64,000 nucleotides of DNA from NCBI GenBank assembly GCA_047967505.1, contig CM106540.1. The stretch is one strand, 5' to 3'. Below the pieces are notes generated by a model. That model searched no databases. It was not told the DNA's origin and saw only the letters and a program-made list of their open reading frames with translations. Position numbers and translations under genes: made by a program. This document shows, in pieces, positions 50,931-62,696 of this stretch. The first letter of the stretch is position 1. Every line of letters begins with the position of its first letter. The stretch is from Dipteris shenzhenensis (lineage: Eukaryota > Polypodiophyta > Polypodiopsida > Gleicheniales).

Positions 50931-51564
50931 GACTCTTAATGTTAGAGAATTGATGGATCCTGGTAGGAGCGAAGAATTAGCTTTCTGGCTAAGAGCTAAC
51001 TCACTCTCACCTCTCTTCTTAGCATTGCAAGAAGTCAAGGCAAGTAGGTCTAATCTTGAAGATAGACTAAAAGTAATAGATAGAAGAAGGATTTGGTATT
51101 TCACTGCTCATGAGGATGGCAAAGGGGGCACAGCTCTAGGTATTTTGTCTCACTACAAGGATTGTATTTCTCAAGCTATTACAGATGTTTGTAATAGATG
51201 GTTAATGCTGTAGTGTTGTGTGAAAGGAATTGATGTCTTTGTCATTTCTATTTATGCTCCTAATTCAACTTTAGAAAGGAGGGGTTTATGGGAATCTCTA
51301 CAATACCCAGATGGCAATTGCATAATAATGGGTGACTTTAATATGGTAGAGAGCAAAGCAGACAAATGGAAGGGGATGGGCACATGCATCAGAGGATCTG
51401 AATTACTTGCTTGGGAAGATTGTAAAGAATACTGGCAGATGGCTGATGCCAATAACAATAGAGAGTTTACTTGGTGCAACAGTCAGGTAGGGGAAATCAG
51501 AAGGGAGGCTAGACTAGATAGATTCTATATTTCCAAAACCTCTCGAACAGACATCTTTCTTTAA
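50905..51564 (+). pseudogene. LINE endonuclease (EEP domain)
   Basis: 50905-51213: MTFLTLNVRELMDPGRSEEL, then PLFLALQEVKAS (catalytic E of the LQE motif). A stop at 51211 breaks the frame, which resumes at 51220: VFVISIYAPNSTLERRGLWE, NCIIMGDFNMVES (catalytic GDFN) and EARLDRFYIS. These are the motifs of the apurinic/apyrimidinic-like endonuclease in order. In the first motif the family's NVRGL reads NVREL. A stop after DIFL ends the domain before its final SDH motif, which appears in another frame as LSDHK near 51597. Confidence 0.82.
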
Positions 51565-51691
51565 GTGTGGTAACATACTCTTCTTTAAGCTTGTCAGATC
51601 ACAAGCGTATCTTGTTGAGATGTGATTTTGGCCCTAGGAGAGGAGTCCCTCCTGGTTTAAAGTTGACCCCAAACTTTTCTAGTTTAAGAGT

Positions 51692-52090
51692 GTGCAGAAT
51701 CTAATAAAGGTGGCCTGGCATAGTGCTTTCTCAAAGCATACCTCACCTGCTTGGGAAATGGCTATCAAAGATACTCAAAATATTTTAAGAACAACCAAAA
51801 AGAAAAGGGCTCAGATTAGGGCTCAAAGGATGGATCGCATTCAAGTTAATATCAACACTTTAGAGCAAAAAGCTAGAGAGGGTGATGAAGAGGCTCGTGA
51901 AGACTTAAACAAGGCAAAAATAGAGCTCATAAAACAAGAACAAATCAGACTAAATGATTCCAAAGTGTACTATAGAGACTGGTGGGCTGGAAAGATTGAC
52001 AGGCCACTAAGGAAACCTTCAGAATTATCAAAAGAAAAAGATGTCAAGAGGAGATTCCTCTTCTTAAAAGAGCAAATGGCCCTCAATTAA
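51692..52090 (+). pseudogene. LINE linker between endonuclease and RT
   Basis: A 132-codon helical, charged frame: WHSAFSKHTSPAWEMAIKDT, RAQRMDRIQVNINTLEQKAR, KIELIKQEQIRLNDSKVYYR. This resembles the coiled-coil-like linker upstream of RT in plant LINEs, where an ...R.K.RW...GD.NTKFFH motif follows. It stops at 52088-52090. Confidence 0.7.
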
Positions 52091-52294
52091 ACAACCCTGA
52101 GGAGAATATTGAATATATTCAGAACCACTTCAAGGATCTACTCTCCAGCACTTGCCCTCCTAATGAGGACACCCAGAGAGCAAGACAGCTCTACCAAATA
52201 ATAAGGGATAAGGTTGTTAAATCTTTTGACCTCCCCTATCTAGAAAGACCCTTCAATCTAGAAGAGTTGAAAGAAGCTATGAATATTATGGCAG

Positions 52295-53430
52295 ATGGGA
52301 GGGGAAGATGGTCTGCCTATTGAATTGTACAAATCTTTTTGGAAACTAATTGGACCATACCTTTTACTGCTACGACAGGAAAGTGTCATGGAAGGTTGTC
52401 TTCCCCTTCACATAAATGGAGGAATTATAAAATTGATTCCTAGGGAGGGCCCTAAGGATGAGTTAAAAAATTGGAGACCTCTTACAATGTTAAACTATAG
52501 CTACAAGATATTTGCCAAAGCTTTGGCTCTAAGGATTCAAGGCAAAATGAAGGATTGGGTTCTACCAAAGCAAAAAGGGTTCATCAAAGGACTTCACCTT
52601 CTTGAAGCTATCATCAACATTTGGGAAGGGTGTGAGTATGCTAAGGAAACCAAACATGATATCTGTTTTCTTAAGGTGGACTTTGATAAAGCTTATGATA
52701 GGCTGGAGTGGGACTTTATAATCCAATCTTTGCAGGATATGGGAATGGGCCCCTTCTTTGTCTCTAGTGTTAAGCTTTTGCTCACTAATGCTACAGCTAG
52801 GGTCAATGTCAATGGTATTATGAGTGACCCTTTCTTTCTCAAGACAAGGCTGCCCTCCAGCTCCTCTTTTATTTGCAATTGCTGCAGACTCTCTAGGACG
52901 GCTTCTTAGAAGTCAAATACAAGAAGGATCTCTAAAAGGGATAGAACTCAGTAATGGTAAAAAATTATTATGCCAACAATTTGCACCCTGACTCCTAGAA
53001 ACATTGATCAAGATGTCAGGTGTGTAATGGACTACCTTGAAGTTATCTATCAAGCCTTAGGTTCATGTATTAATCACTCCAAAATAGGATGTGCTACTCT
53101 CAGTGGGAAAGATCAAGGGGTCCTTCAATAGTTAGGATGCATGAAGATATAAAAAGGTACAATTTTTAGACTCTTGGGGATACCAATGGGGTTTGATGTC
53201 ACAATGAAGCAGAGGTGGGACTGGGTATTAGACAAATTCCAAAAAAATTTGGACAAATGGAGAAGCTTCCAAGCCAATCTACAAAATCTCTAAGGTTAGA
53301 TGGGAATTTTGTATCAAACCCAAAGAAGAAGGGGGATTAGGGGTGATTGACATCTCCTCTACTGCCAAAAAACTTTCTGCCACCTGGATCATCAAAGCTG
53401 CTCTCCATCCAGAGGAGGATTGGGCCTAGC
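52295..53430 (+). pseudogene. LINE reverse transcriptase
   Basis: 52295-52909: DGLPIELYKSFWKLIGPYLL, GGIIKLIPREG, LKNWRPLTMLNYSYKIFAKA, LPKQKGFIKGLHLLEAIINI and CFLKVDFDKAYDRLEWDFI (first catalytic aspartate). The frame then shifts. PLLFAIAADSLGRLLRSQI and ELSNGKKLLCQQFA continue to 52990, where the expected FADD active site reads FAP and a stop (TTTGCACCCTGAC). Later pieces (EEGGLGVIDISSTAKKL, about 53320) are the post-RT GGLG motif. Catalytically dead. Confidence 0.82.
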
Positions 53431-53900
53431 TGCTGCTATTGAGAAACATGAATTATATCAGACCATGCAAGGTACCTAGCTAGAAAAAGATCCCTTTATT
53501 TCTGCTCTTTTAAACCCTGAACCTTGTAAATCCAAGGGGAATCCCCTATGGAACTCTATTTGGGGAGCTTTTAAAGAGATAAAAGCTTATATTCTCTTCT
53601 CTGGCAAAGGTAACTTTATGTTAATTAATTCTATTTGGGTGTCTTCTATATTTAGATCTGCCACTCTATCAAATGATTAGTTCACAATTGTAGCTAGGTT
53701 GTTCAAGAAAGGGCTTCAAACTTGGGGGCAGCTTTGGAATAGAGAACATATCATATGGAAATCCTAGCTTGAAATTAGAAGGAGAGTTCTTTTTAGCCAA
53801 TCAACATGAGAGACTGATTATGGAAAGATTGGAATTATGGCAAGGGGATGTGACTTGGAAGGGAGGGTCAGTACTGTGCATGCACAAGGAGTTTAGCTAG

Positions 53901-54467
53901 GTGGGCTACTCCTCTTTATTACCCATCCCAACTCCTACTGCTAATATGAAGGATCTATTTAGAACTCTTAACAGAAGGTGGAAATTGAATGATGACACAG
54001 CCAAATGGTACTACAAATTCCACAGAATTTGGACTAGAAGTGTGTCTGAGAAAATGTCTTGTCTTGCCTGGCTAACACTTCATAAATCTGTTTGGTCTAA
54101 TTCAAGAGGACTCAGCATTGGCCAAGGGGATGGCTAGTGTATGAGATGTTTAAACTATATTGAGGATGTCTTCTGTCTTTTTGTTGCTTTCCCTCATGCT
54201 AGAAAAGTATGGAAATTTATTCAAATGGAATGTGGTGAGCCTGTTAACTGGAAAGCTATTATTCTAGGAGATGCTTGTAGGATAAGGCATGAGCCTTCGT
54301 TTCTCATCAGGGCCCATGCACTCTGGTTCATTTGGATATCTAGAAATAATGTCCAATTTAATTATAAAGATCTTTCTATTGATGCTATGTTTGCTGCATG
54401 GTGGAACAGGAAAAAAGGAGACTTGTCTTCTTTATTAGTGCATACAACCTTGAACATCAGAGGCTAA
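53901..54467 (+). pseudogene. LINE zinc-binding (zf-RVT) and C-terminus
   Basis: KWYYKFHRIWTRSVSEKMSC, LAWLTLHKSVWSNSRGLS (53901-54137) followed after a stop by CLNYIEDVFCLFVAFPHARK VWKFI (54141-54467). This is the zf-RVT domain: the cysteine pair before HALW/HARKVW is partly degraded (MRCLNYIEDVFCLFVAFPHA). It ends IWISRNNVQFNYKDLS, typical of the plant LINE C-terminal R.RN...F. Confidence 0.75.
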
Positions 54468-55130
54468 GTGTAGATATTTCTAGACACAAGCGCACTTGTT
54501 TTATTTGAGATGATCATGCAAAGCTACCCCCTTTTCTTCAAAGAAGATCTACCAGAACTAGGAACCCCCTACCCTCTTCCCCAGGTTCAACTTCTCATCC
54601 TCATGCCTCTTCAAGAAAAGATCCCTCTACTTTTGCTACTGCTAGTCCCATCCACTCTACCTCTACTGTTGGGTGCCTCTCCATCAATTCCCCCTCTATG
54701 GCTATGGACCCATCCAAACAGCCTCAAGATCCCTCTCTTGGAGCCAACACTCAGATCCATGGTTCTAGCCCTTCTGCTCAGCTCTCACTCCTATCCTTGC
54801 TGATCTCACACAGTTGTCATCTATGTCTATTGACCCTCTCCAGGGCCTTTCTACTACTCAAGGACATTCTATAGACACTACTGTTCCCAGGGACAATCCA
54901 CAGACACCTTTGCTACTGCTGCCTCAGATTTCAAGGAAGAATCCTCCAGCTTTTCATTTCATCTTTGAAAATTCACTCTTGACTTCTTTAGGAGTTTATA
55001 ATTTTGTTGTTCTTCAGGATGTAAGGGCTCTTTTAGCCACAACAGACAGCTTTGGTTCTATTTTTTTGATGTATAACATGATATAAAGCAATAAAGACAC
55101 ACTACTTTTCTACCCAAAAAAACAAAAACA
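54468..55130 (+). other. LINE 3' region, Ser/Pro/Thr-rich frames and tail
   Basis: Downstream of the zinc-binding domain, 600 bases stay protein-like in pieces (for example 54814-55086, MSSMSIDPLQGLSTTQGHSI). They end GSIFLMYNMI, then AATAAA and an A-rich tail. These may be a low-complexity C-terminal extension of ORF2. Confidence 0.5.
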
Positions 55131-55447
55131 AATCACTTGTTGCACTACACATTATCAAACAAAGGTGGTGATGTCCTTCCTTGCATGTGGCCAAGGGAAA
55201 ATACCTTTTCACATTGTCAAATGCTTTCTCTAATATCCTTGTGGCTTGCATATCGATATAGGGTTACTTTCTCATGATAGAGTCGTGATAGGGTTTGGGT
55301 ACCCACATATATTCATTTACCAAAAGGTATTCATCTTTTGATGAATATCCTTCAAGTCCCTCATCTACTCCTTGCTACTGTTTTTGTGCATTTCAACACA
55401 ATCTTCATCATAATCTACTCTTCATGCATCTCATACTCTTTTACCAG

Positions 55448-55567
55448 ATCATGGATATTATATGTAGGCTAGGATTTTGAATTAAGGAATATTCCACAAC
55501 ATTCTATATCATGGAGATTATATTTAGGCTAGGTTTTTTAATTAAGGAATATTCCACAACATTCTTT
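55448..55567. repeat. 60-base tandem duplication
   Basis: ATCATGGATATTATATGTAG at 55448 and its near copy at 55508, both running to GGAATATTCCACAACATTCT. Within each copy GGAATATTCC is a perfect palindrome. Confidence 0.8.
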
Positions 55568-55700
55568 TTTCCTTGTTGTAACTCCAACATAAACTATGCG
55601 AAAGATCAAATACATTTGTCCCATTTTCTTTGTCTAGTGGACATGATAAGTTTAGAGAATAGGTGCTTTGATGATCTAGTTTCATGTTGAACTCTAATCC

Positions 55701-55889
55701 TTATATACAATATATCCAAAACTTGAGAGCATGCACGAATACTAATATTTCTTTCTCATAATTTAGTTTAGCACCTTGGAATTTACAGCTTCTAAAGGCT
55801 ATTGGATGACCTTCTTGCATGATGATAGCTCCTATATACTTTTCATTAATGCTAGTTGATGTGCAAGAGGAGACAAACTTCTTCTTCAA
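55701..55889 (-). pseudogene. Ty3/gypsy RNase H fragment
   Basis: 62 codons: KYIGAIIMQEGHPIAFRSCK, FQGAKLNYEKEILVFVHALK, FW. Corresponds to gypsy RNase H (GAVLMQ.G.PIAF.S.KL...E.NY..ELLA.V.AL..W). The catalytic glutamate of YEKEIL is present. Upstream aspartate motif reads TSIN. An isolated fragment. Confidence 0.72.
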
Positions 55890-58055
55890 CTAGGTAGCCA
55901 AGATGGGACTTGTTTTCCATCATTATTTTCTTGCTTAGAATATTGAAACTTCAACTTTCTCATATGAGACCCATAGTGGGAAACTACGCCCAAGTGATGC
56001 ATGGAATGGCACTAGACAAGGTGATCATTATTAACTGTGCATTTTGTGCGATTTTATTGGGGATGCCATATTAAATCTATTCCTTACGTGCCAAATCTTT
56101 CACTTCTCCATTTCTAATCATTGCTCGATGTTCCATCAAACCTTTGCATTTTTAACCTATCTAAATCTCCTCCCTCTCCAACTTCTTGTCACATTCAACC
56201 TCTAGCCTTTCATAAATTTCAGCTTCTCCATCCAAAACTACTCTCATACTTGCCTGCTATGCTATGCCTCACATATCATCTCACTTGCTACTACTGTACC
56301 TCTTAGTCTCATCCAACTACAATATTGTTGGACGTCCTCAATACACTCAGGCTTCTCTTTTCTTGCACAACATTAGTACAATTATTGGCATGTACTCTAA
56401 GGTCATTTGGCTTCCTTTCTTCTCCATTCTCCCACTCACCTCTTCCTATGTTAAGGTGCCAATTTTCTGCCTCTAGTCATAGTACAATTACTGGCATGTG
56501 CTCTCATGTCATTTGGCTTCCTTTCTTCTCCATTCTCCCACTCACCTCTTTCTATGTTAAGGTGCCAGTTTGCTACCTCTGCTCTTATGTACATTCCTCT
56601 TCTCCTATATAATTTCCTTTCTCTCTACTATTATTGCTCCTATGTTAAGATTCTAGCTTGCTACTTCTTTTCTATGCACATTCCTTTCCCTCTACTCCTA
56701 CTTCTTCTCCTATGTACATTCCTTTCTCTCTAATCCTACGTACCTCTCTTCATCTGGCTCCTACTTCCTTCCTCCTCCTCCTCTCTCCCTCATCTTCCCA
56801 TTCAAGAGTTGGGGATGATGAACTTGTCATTGTTATTCTATCTCACATATACACAATTTAATATATCAGGGAAAGTCTTGGAGCTTGTCTACTAAAAACC
56901 CAACCTTTGTACTTTTCCTTTCCCTCTTCCTCTCTGTCTCTCATTCTCACTCACTCTTTCTTATGGGAAGGCTCATAGGCCTACCTCCATCCTCTCACTG
57001 CCCCATACTCATGTCTTATGTTCTCACCACTCTCCCCTTTAATTACTTTGCAAATGCCATATCTTTTTTTCTCAAATATTTACTCACGATTAGGGTGTAA
57101 GCATGATTGAGTGGACCAAAAAGCAATGTCCATGGACACTGCTATGAGGGACTAATTTAGGGTGCCCAAAGCATAGGTGGACAAATATATTGTGCTTTTA
57201 ATCCTTCTTATATTTAAAAAGCACTAGAAGCACTATTCTTTTTGCCAATGGAATTTCTTAAAGCAATATTAGCAGTGCTTTTTGACTACTAGCAAAGCAG
57301 TAAAAGCGTACCAACCAATCATGCTTACAGCCATTACTTCTTTAAATATCTTAAAAAAACTTACATAAGTAAAATCTTGCTTACAGTATAGTTCATTTTG
57401 TTGGTTCAACCTCTTATGAGAATGCAAATAGTACCCAAGAGCCGTGCCTTTGACTTATGTATTATGAAAATGTTCTCACTTTATACTCTTAAGTTTTTTT
57501 TAATATAGAGAAAAAACCTTCAACAATCCAATTCCTCCACCATCCCTAGCTTCTCAAGAGGTAATTGCTTCCACAATCTTGAGTTCTTCTCTTTTATTAC
57601 ATCCCATGATCTTGCAGCCCTAAATTCAAAATTCCCTCTCCTACTTAATACCCTTTACCTTAATTATTGGATAAAACTCCTTAAGCTCTCTTAAAACGAG
57701 TATGATGGCACTTTGTGTAGACTCAAAAGAGCTGCCACTAATCTTGCAATGTTACAACTTATGATAGTCAGTTCACTGCTCTCATTCTAGGCCTTTCCAA
57801 TGACATCCTTATTCTCAATGGTGCCTTACCTTTCCCATTCAACAAGCTAGTCATCCCCCCTCCAATGATAACATCCATAGTTCCATCACCTTACTCTTGA
57901 TGAAAGAAAATAATTCAACCTCTTAAAGCCTTCAATGGAAGAGACCTCAAAAACTTTTCTTGTGTAACTTTACTTCTCCTAAGACATGTTGAATAGCAAG
58001 GATTTCTCCATTAAATATGACAAAGACATAGTAGAAACTAGAATGTGATCAAAGA
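55890..58055. other. AT/CT-rich DNA with one duplication
   Basis: A ~95-base segment beginning AGTACAATTA and containing TTCTCCATTCTCCCACTCAC occurs at 56374-56468 and 56480-56575 (period 106). The region 56100-57060 is pyrimidine-rich. Its 60-95-codon frames are Ser/Leu low-complexity products, not genes. 57100-58055 shows nothing recognisable. Confidence 0.45.
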
Positions 58056-58111
58056 ATTTCTACCATGACTCACTCCAGAAACAATTTCTACCATGACTCA
58101 CTCCAGAAACA
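58056..58111. repeat. 28-base exact tandem duplication
   Basis: ATTTCTACCATGACTCACTC and eight more bases, twice in a row (58056-58083 and 58084-58111). It stands directly before the purine tract. Confidence 0.9.
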
Positions 58112-58191
58112 ATTGAGGGAGAGAGATGCAATGGAGGGGGAAAGAGAGGGGAAGGAAAGAAGGGATGGGGCAGAGGAGGGTTGGGGGGGGG

Positions 58192-58222
<31 letters not shown>

Positions 58223-58740
58223 AGGGGAGAGAAAAGGAAAAGGGGGAGAGGGAAGGGGAAGAGAGAGGGGAGGGGGTCTCTCACACTACCACAGTAGCAA
58301 GAATTTAAATTTAAAAAAGGGGGAAGGGGGATGGAAGAGGGAAGGGGGAGAGGAGAGAGGATTTTTTGAAAAAAAATTTAAAAAGGTAGGAGGAGAGGGA
58401 AGGAGTACCCGTGAGGGGGGAGGCAATCATTTTCTTTTTTTTGGTTGTCGCTTGCGCTATCATGCAACAACAAAATGAGGGTGGGGAGGGCTGGGAGAGG
58501 AGTAGGGAAGGGTGGGGAAGGAATGGAGGGAGAGAACAGAGGAGAAGGGGAAGAGAAAGAGAGAGAGAGAGAGAGAGGAGGAGAAGGGGAAGAGAGAGGG
58601 AGAGGAGGGAGGAGAATGGGAAGGGAGAGGGAAATGAGAGGGAGTGGGAGAGGGAGAGAGAAAGGGAGTGCAACGCGATAGAGAGTGCAAGGAGAGATGA
58701 AGGGAGGGGAACACGAAGGGAGCGGGAGTAGAAGGGAGAG
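58112..58740 (+). repeat. Purine-rich (GA/GGA) tract
   Basis: About 600 bases of almost uninterrupted G and A on the plus strand, with (GA)n at 58191-58215 and 58556-58578 and long G runs. A non-purine gap (58276-58310, 58430-58470) splits it. Frames of 60-146 codons through it are artefacts. Confidence 0.9.
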
Positions 58741-58804
58741 GTGAGAGTCAATATATAGCCCTAAAGGAATTCAAACTTCTCGCTCTAGAACTCAAATTTC
58801 CCAC

Positions 58805-58827
58805 TCCCGCTTTCTCCCCCCTCACAC

Positions 58828-58882
<55 letters not shown>

Positions 58883-58985
58883 CCCACCCCCCTTTCCTGC
58901 CTCTGCCCCCTCTCTTCCTTCCCCCTTCTCTCCCTTCCCTTCCCTATCTCCCCTCTCCTTACTTTCCTTGCCAATGCAGCCACAC
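58805..58985 (+). repeat. Pyrimidine-rich (CT/CCT) tract
   Basis: A (CT)n run (58832-58877), then CCT-rich DNA. It is the complementary type to the purine tract 70 bases upstream, so the two could pair as an imperfect long hairpin. Confidence 0.9.
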
Positions 58986-59269
58986 TTCCTTCTATTCCCC
59001 TCTCCTCCATTCCATTAATTCCCTTTTTTTCCTACCCTCCCATAATGATGGCCGTTTTTTTGAAATTTTATGTTTTCAAAATAAGAAAATTAATAAATTG
59101 TTGCGTAGGCACAAATCACAGTCAATTTTCTTTCCAACCCCTTTCGTGGATTATATATAAGGCATGATCATGAAACTTTGCAAATACCTTTACCATGCTT
59201 AATTCCTACAGCCAAATTTCTACTATATACCATAAACTCTATACCCTAGATCCTAATCCCTATAGCTTA
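58986..59269. other. Spacer between CT tract and satellite
   Basis: AT-rich DNA with a T run. The last ~100 bases (TATACCATAAACTC..., TAATCCCTATAGC...) may already be a worn satellite unit. No gene was seen. Confidence 0.4.
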
Positions 59270-60800
59270 AAGTCTCTGAGGGTATGATACTTTGCACACA
59301 CCTTAATCTTACCCAATTCAAGCCCCGTGAAAAGTATCTTGCCCACCATCAGATCTCATTTGCATGGTCAAGAATGCATTTTTCCTTGTTTTCCACCATG
59401 TGTCATGTCAAGAAACACGAATCGTTGCATCTCATTCAGTCTTCGATGGGTATGCTAGTTTTCACGAGCCTTAATCTCACCAAACAAATCTTCTGCTAAG
59501 TATCATGCCCATCAAATCTCATTTGCATAGTCGAGGACACATTTTTCCTTGTTCTTTTTTTACTCATCATGCATGAGGATCAAAAAGCACATGTCAGGAT
59601 GCCTCATTTGCATGTGCGAGATGGGGACACTACATTTCATGGGTCTTAATATTAACTATTTTAAGCCCCATGCAAAATATTGTGTCCATCGAATCACATT
59701 TGCCTCATTGGGGATGCATTTTTCCTTGTTCTTTCACCATTCATCGTGCATGAGGGTAGAAAAACACGCATCTGGGTACATCATTTGCATGTGCGAGACT
59801 TTGATGGGGACACTACTTTTCAGGGGTCTAAATATCACCAATATTAAATCTCATGTAAAGTATTGAGACCATTGGATCCCATTTGTCTCATTGGAGATCC
59901 ATTTTTCCTTGTTTCATGCATGTGGGTCACAAAACACACATCATGGTACGTCATTCAAACATGTGAGCCTCTAATGGGTATGGTGCTTTGCGTATGTCTT
60001 TTGACTATCCACTTTTAGGCTCGTGCAAAGTATTATGCTCCTCAGATCTATGGTTGAGAATGCTTTTTTTTTTTCACCACCTATCATGCATGAGAGTCAA
60101 AAAACATGCATCGGGATGTCTCATTTGAATGTGTGATTCTTCGATGGAGACAATATTTTGCGTGGGTGTTAATCCAACCCACTTGAATTCTAGTACCAAA
60201 GACCATGCCACTCAAATCTCATTTGCATAGTCAGGGACACATTTTTCCTTGTTTCTCACCTCACATCATGCATGAGGGTCAAAAAACAAGCATCGGGGTG
60301 ACTCATTTGAATGTGCAAGTCTTCATGGGGGATGGTATTTTTAAAGGTCCTTAATATTGCTAAATTTAAGAGCCATGCATAGTATCCCCATCGGGTCTCA
60401 TTTGCATTGTCAACAACACATTTTTCTTGATTTTCACCAGCCATCATGCATGAAGGTCAAAAACACGGATCGAGGTGTCCCATCTAAATGTTTGAGTCTC
60501 TAATGGGGGGATGGTAGTTTGAAATGGGCCTTAATCTCATATACTTTAAGACCCGTGCAAATTCTTGTACTGATCGAATCCTATTTGCATGGTTAGGGAT
60601 ACATTTTTCCTTGTTTCTCAACACGCATCATGCATGAGAGTTAAAAAACAAGCATCGAGGTCCCTTCTTTGAACATTTGAGTCTTCAATGGAGATTGTAC
60701 TTTGCACAAGCCATAATCTCACCCACTTCAAGACACGTGAAAATTATCATTCCCATCGAATCTCATTTGCACAGTCTGCATTTTTTCTTCAGCATTGAAT
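59270..60800. repeat. Diverged satellite, ~180-base period, about 9 units
   Basis: ATTTTTCCTTGTT with its surroundings recurs at about 59379, 59541, 59719, 59901, 60061, 60241, 60420, 60603 and 60781, usually 178-183 bases apart. Conserved phrases in order are CTCATTTGCAT, GACACATTTTTCCTTG, CATCATGCATGAGGGTCAAAAAACAC, a region like GTGCGAGTCTTCGATGGGGA, and CTTAATCTCACC. Units are clearly diverged, so this is an old array. Short frames are artefacts. Confidence 0.85.
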
Positions 60801-61800
60801 TTTTCAATGATGAACTATCACATGAAATGTGCGAGGTGGCAATAGTTAAATCTATCAAAGGTAGATGTGAGGCTAATTCAAGGTGTTGAATTAGGGTCTA
60901 ACCCCTGGAGGCTTATCTTCACAGCCCATTGACGAGATGATGAATTTTCACAAGTTATGATTTTTGTGCAGAGTTTTTTGGGCTTGGGGGATGCTACACT
61001 ACCTAATATACCTAAGGGAACAAACAACAAAAAATAATAAAATTTATAGGCACAATGGGAGATGTTTTTACAACATGAAAGCCTTGTAACTTTAGACTAC
61101 TTTGAAATTCACAAATAACATCATTTTTTAGTTTTTTTTAATTGCTTTTGATAACAACAATGCCTTAGCAATCACCTCAGCTATTGTTTCCTATCATTTG
61201 ACAACTAAAAACACTTCAAATCACTCAAGAACACTTTACAACACCTCTCTTCACTCACACACATCCTATACCCAATGGCGTTCCAGGAGAATCTAGCCAC
61301 ATGATTTTGAAAACACCTTGTCTGACCTTGAATTCAATGTCACATCCACATTGGCATAGATGAAGATAAGTCAAGGTAAAGTGTTGACTCTGCATCAACA
61401 AGTACCCAAATTGAGTATCAATGACGAGGCACCTAGTTTGGATCATCAAGGAACAAGCATTGAACACTTAAGTAGCCAAGCTATGTAGCAAGAATGTAGC
61501 AAACGGTTCAATCCAAAGTCTGTGTGGTGGTAGTAGAGTTCATAAGGAATTTAGGAGGGTTGTTCACCCAACCATCAAGTCAGATAGGTCTTGGATTATT
61601 TAGGTGATGAGCCAGAGCCCAAACTCACTCTATATCTCACCCTTTTGCTCAATTGTTGCAAATTCAATCATGTTGCTTGGATAGAGGTTTGTGTCTTAAG
61701 TTGACGTAGCACTTGCACTGGTTGTTGCATGCATGCTATCTTGCAGCTCAAGTTGGTAGTAACAAGCCAAGGCCCTTTGTTGATGTAATACAAAGTTGTG
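60801..61800. other. Gene-free AT-rich DNA
   Basis: Nothing recognisable. A 70-codon minus frame at 61255-61467 is unsupported. Confidence 0.4.
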
Positions 61801-61807
61801 CTTAGCT

Positions 61808-61840
61808 TATATGTATGTATGTATGCATGCATGTATGTAC

Positions 61841-61871
<31 letters not shown>

Positions 61872-61918
61872 TGCATACATGTATGTATGTATGTATGGAT
61901 GGATGTATGTATATCTAT
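61808..61918. repeat. (ATGT)n microsatellite
   Basis: About 27 tetranucleotide units of ATGT/GTAT with ATGC, ACAT and GGAT variants. The tyrosine/methionine/cysteine-rich frames across it on both strands are artefacts. Confidence 0.95.
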
Positions 61919-62157
61919 ATCGCTTTGCTTGTTGTTCCATTTTACTCTTTCACTCATTTCCATACAGTTTTTCCCACGTAACCAAACCCCCTCCCCACCA
62001 TTCTTGACATTCAACCCTTGCATCGAGTAGGTGTGTGCACCAATCATTTTAAGGAGTGCAAGAGAGGGCATCTTCACCATATACTAGCACTGCTACTTTC
62101 AGCGGGCACCAAGTATATGGGTCAACAAAGAGTGAGGGAAAAATAATGTCAACAATC

Positions 62158-62370
62158 CAAGTTAGAAAGAAGGCTTGGTCATCTAGCTAAATATTATAAT
62201 GGAGGCTTTACCACATGGCCATCATGATGATTCACATCAAACCAACTATAATACACTATCCAAGTTAAAAGGCTTGATCACTTAGCTGAACATTCTTTAA
62301 TGGACCCCATTGTAATACATGCTTTACCATGTAACCATCATGATGATTTAGGTCACGCCAATAAAAGGTG
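62158..62370. repeat. Diverged ~105-base tandem duplication
   Basis: AAGTTAGAAAGAAGGCTTGG...CCATCATGATGATTCACATC (62158-62245) matches AAGTTAAAAGGCTTGATCAC...CCATCATGATGATTTAGGTC (62262-62370). Confidence 0.65.
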
Positions 62371-62696
62371 CTCCATGACTTGATGAAGTGGAATCTAAGA
62401 GCAATCCCACAATTTACCTCAACTACCTAACATTGTAGACTTTCCCATTTTTGGGACTTATCCCCTTGATTGCGGGATGTTCCACACACCTACCCTAACT
62501 ACAAGATCCCTACCTTGAAATCTTAACATCAACTGAGATTACCTCCTTTGATGAAATGAAGCTTGACTTTCACTCTACATCCTCATTCGAGGGATCTTGT
62601 AGATGCAAAGGGAATCTTTAGATATTCACCAGACATTGACTATTAGATTTTAGGGGTTGGTGAGACAAATCATGGTAGCTTGGAAGGGGTTTCTTG

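Larger units (their letters stand above)
49740..55130 (+). mobile_element. Near full-length LINE (non-LTR retrotransposon)
   Basis: An ORF1-like region, apurinic endonuclease, linker, reverse transcriptase, zinc-binding domain and a 3' end with AATAAA (about 55091) and an A-rich tail (55119-55132). The order is that of plant L1-type LINEs. All coding parts are broken by stops and frameshifts. The 5' end is estimated. A target duplication was not identified. Confidence 0.85.

Noticed and set aside
58065-58751. Glu/Arg/Gly-rich and Ser/Pro/Leu-rich frames of 60-146 codons
   Set aside because: They are translations of purine and pyrimidine low-complexity DNA on opposite strands.
61668-62080. 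Tyr/His/Met-rich frames on both strands
   Set aside because: Translations of the (ATGT)n microsatellite.
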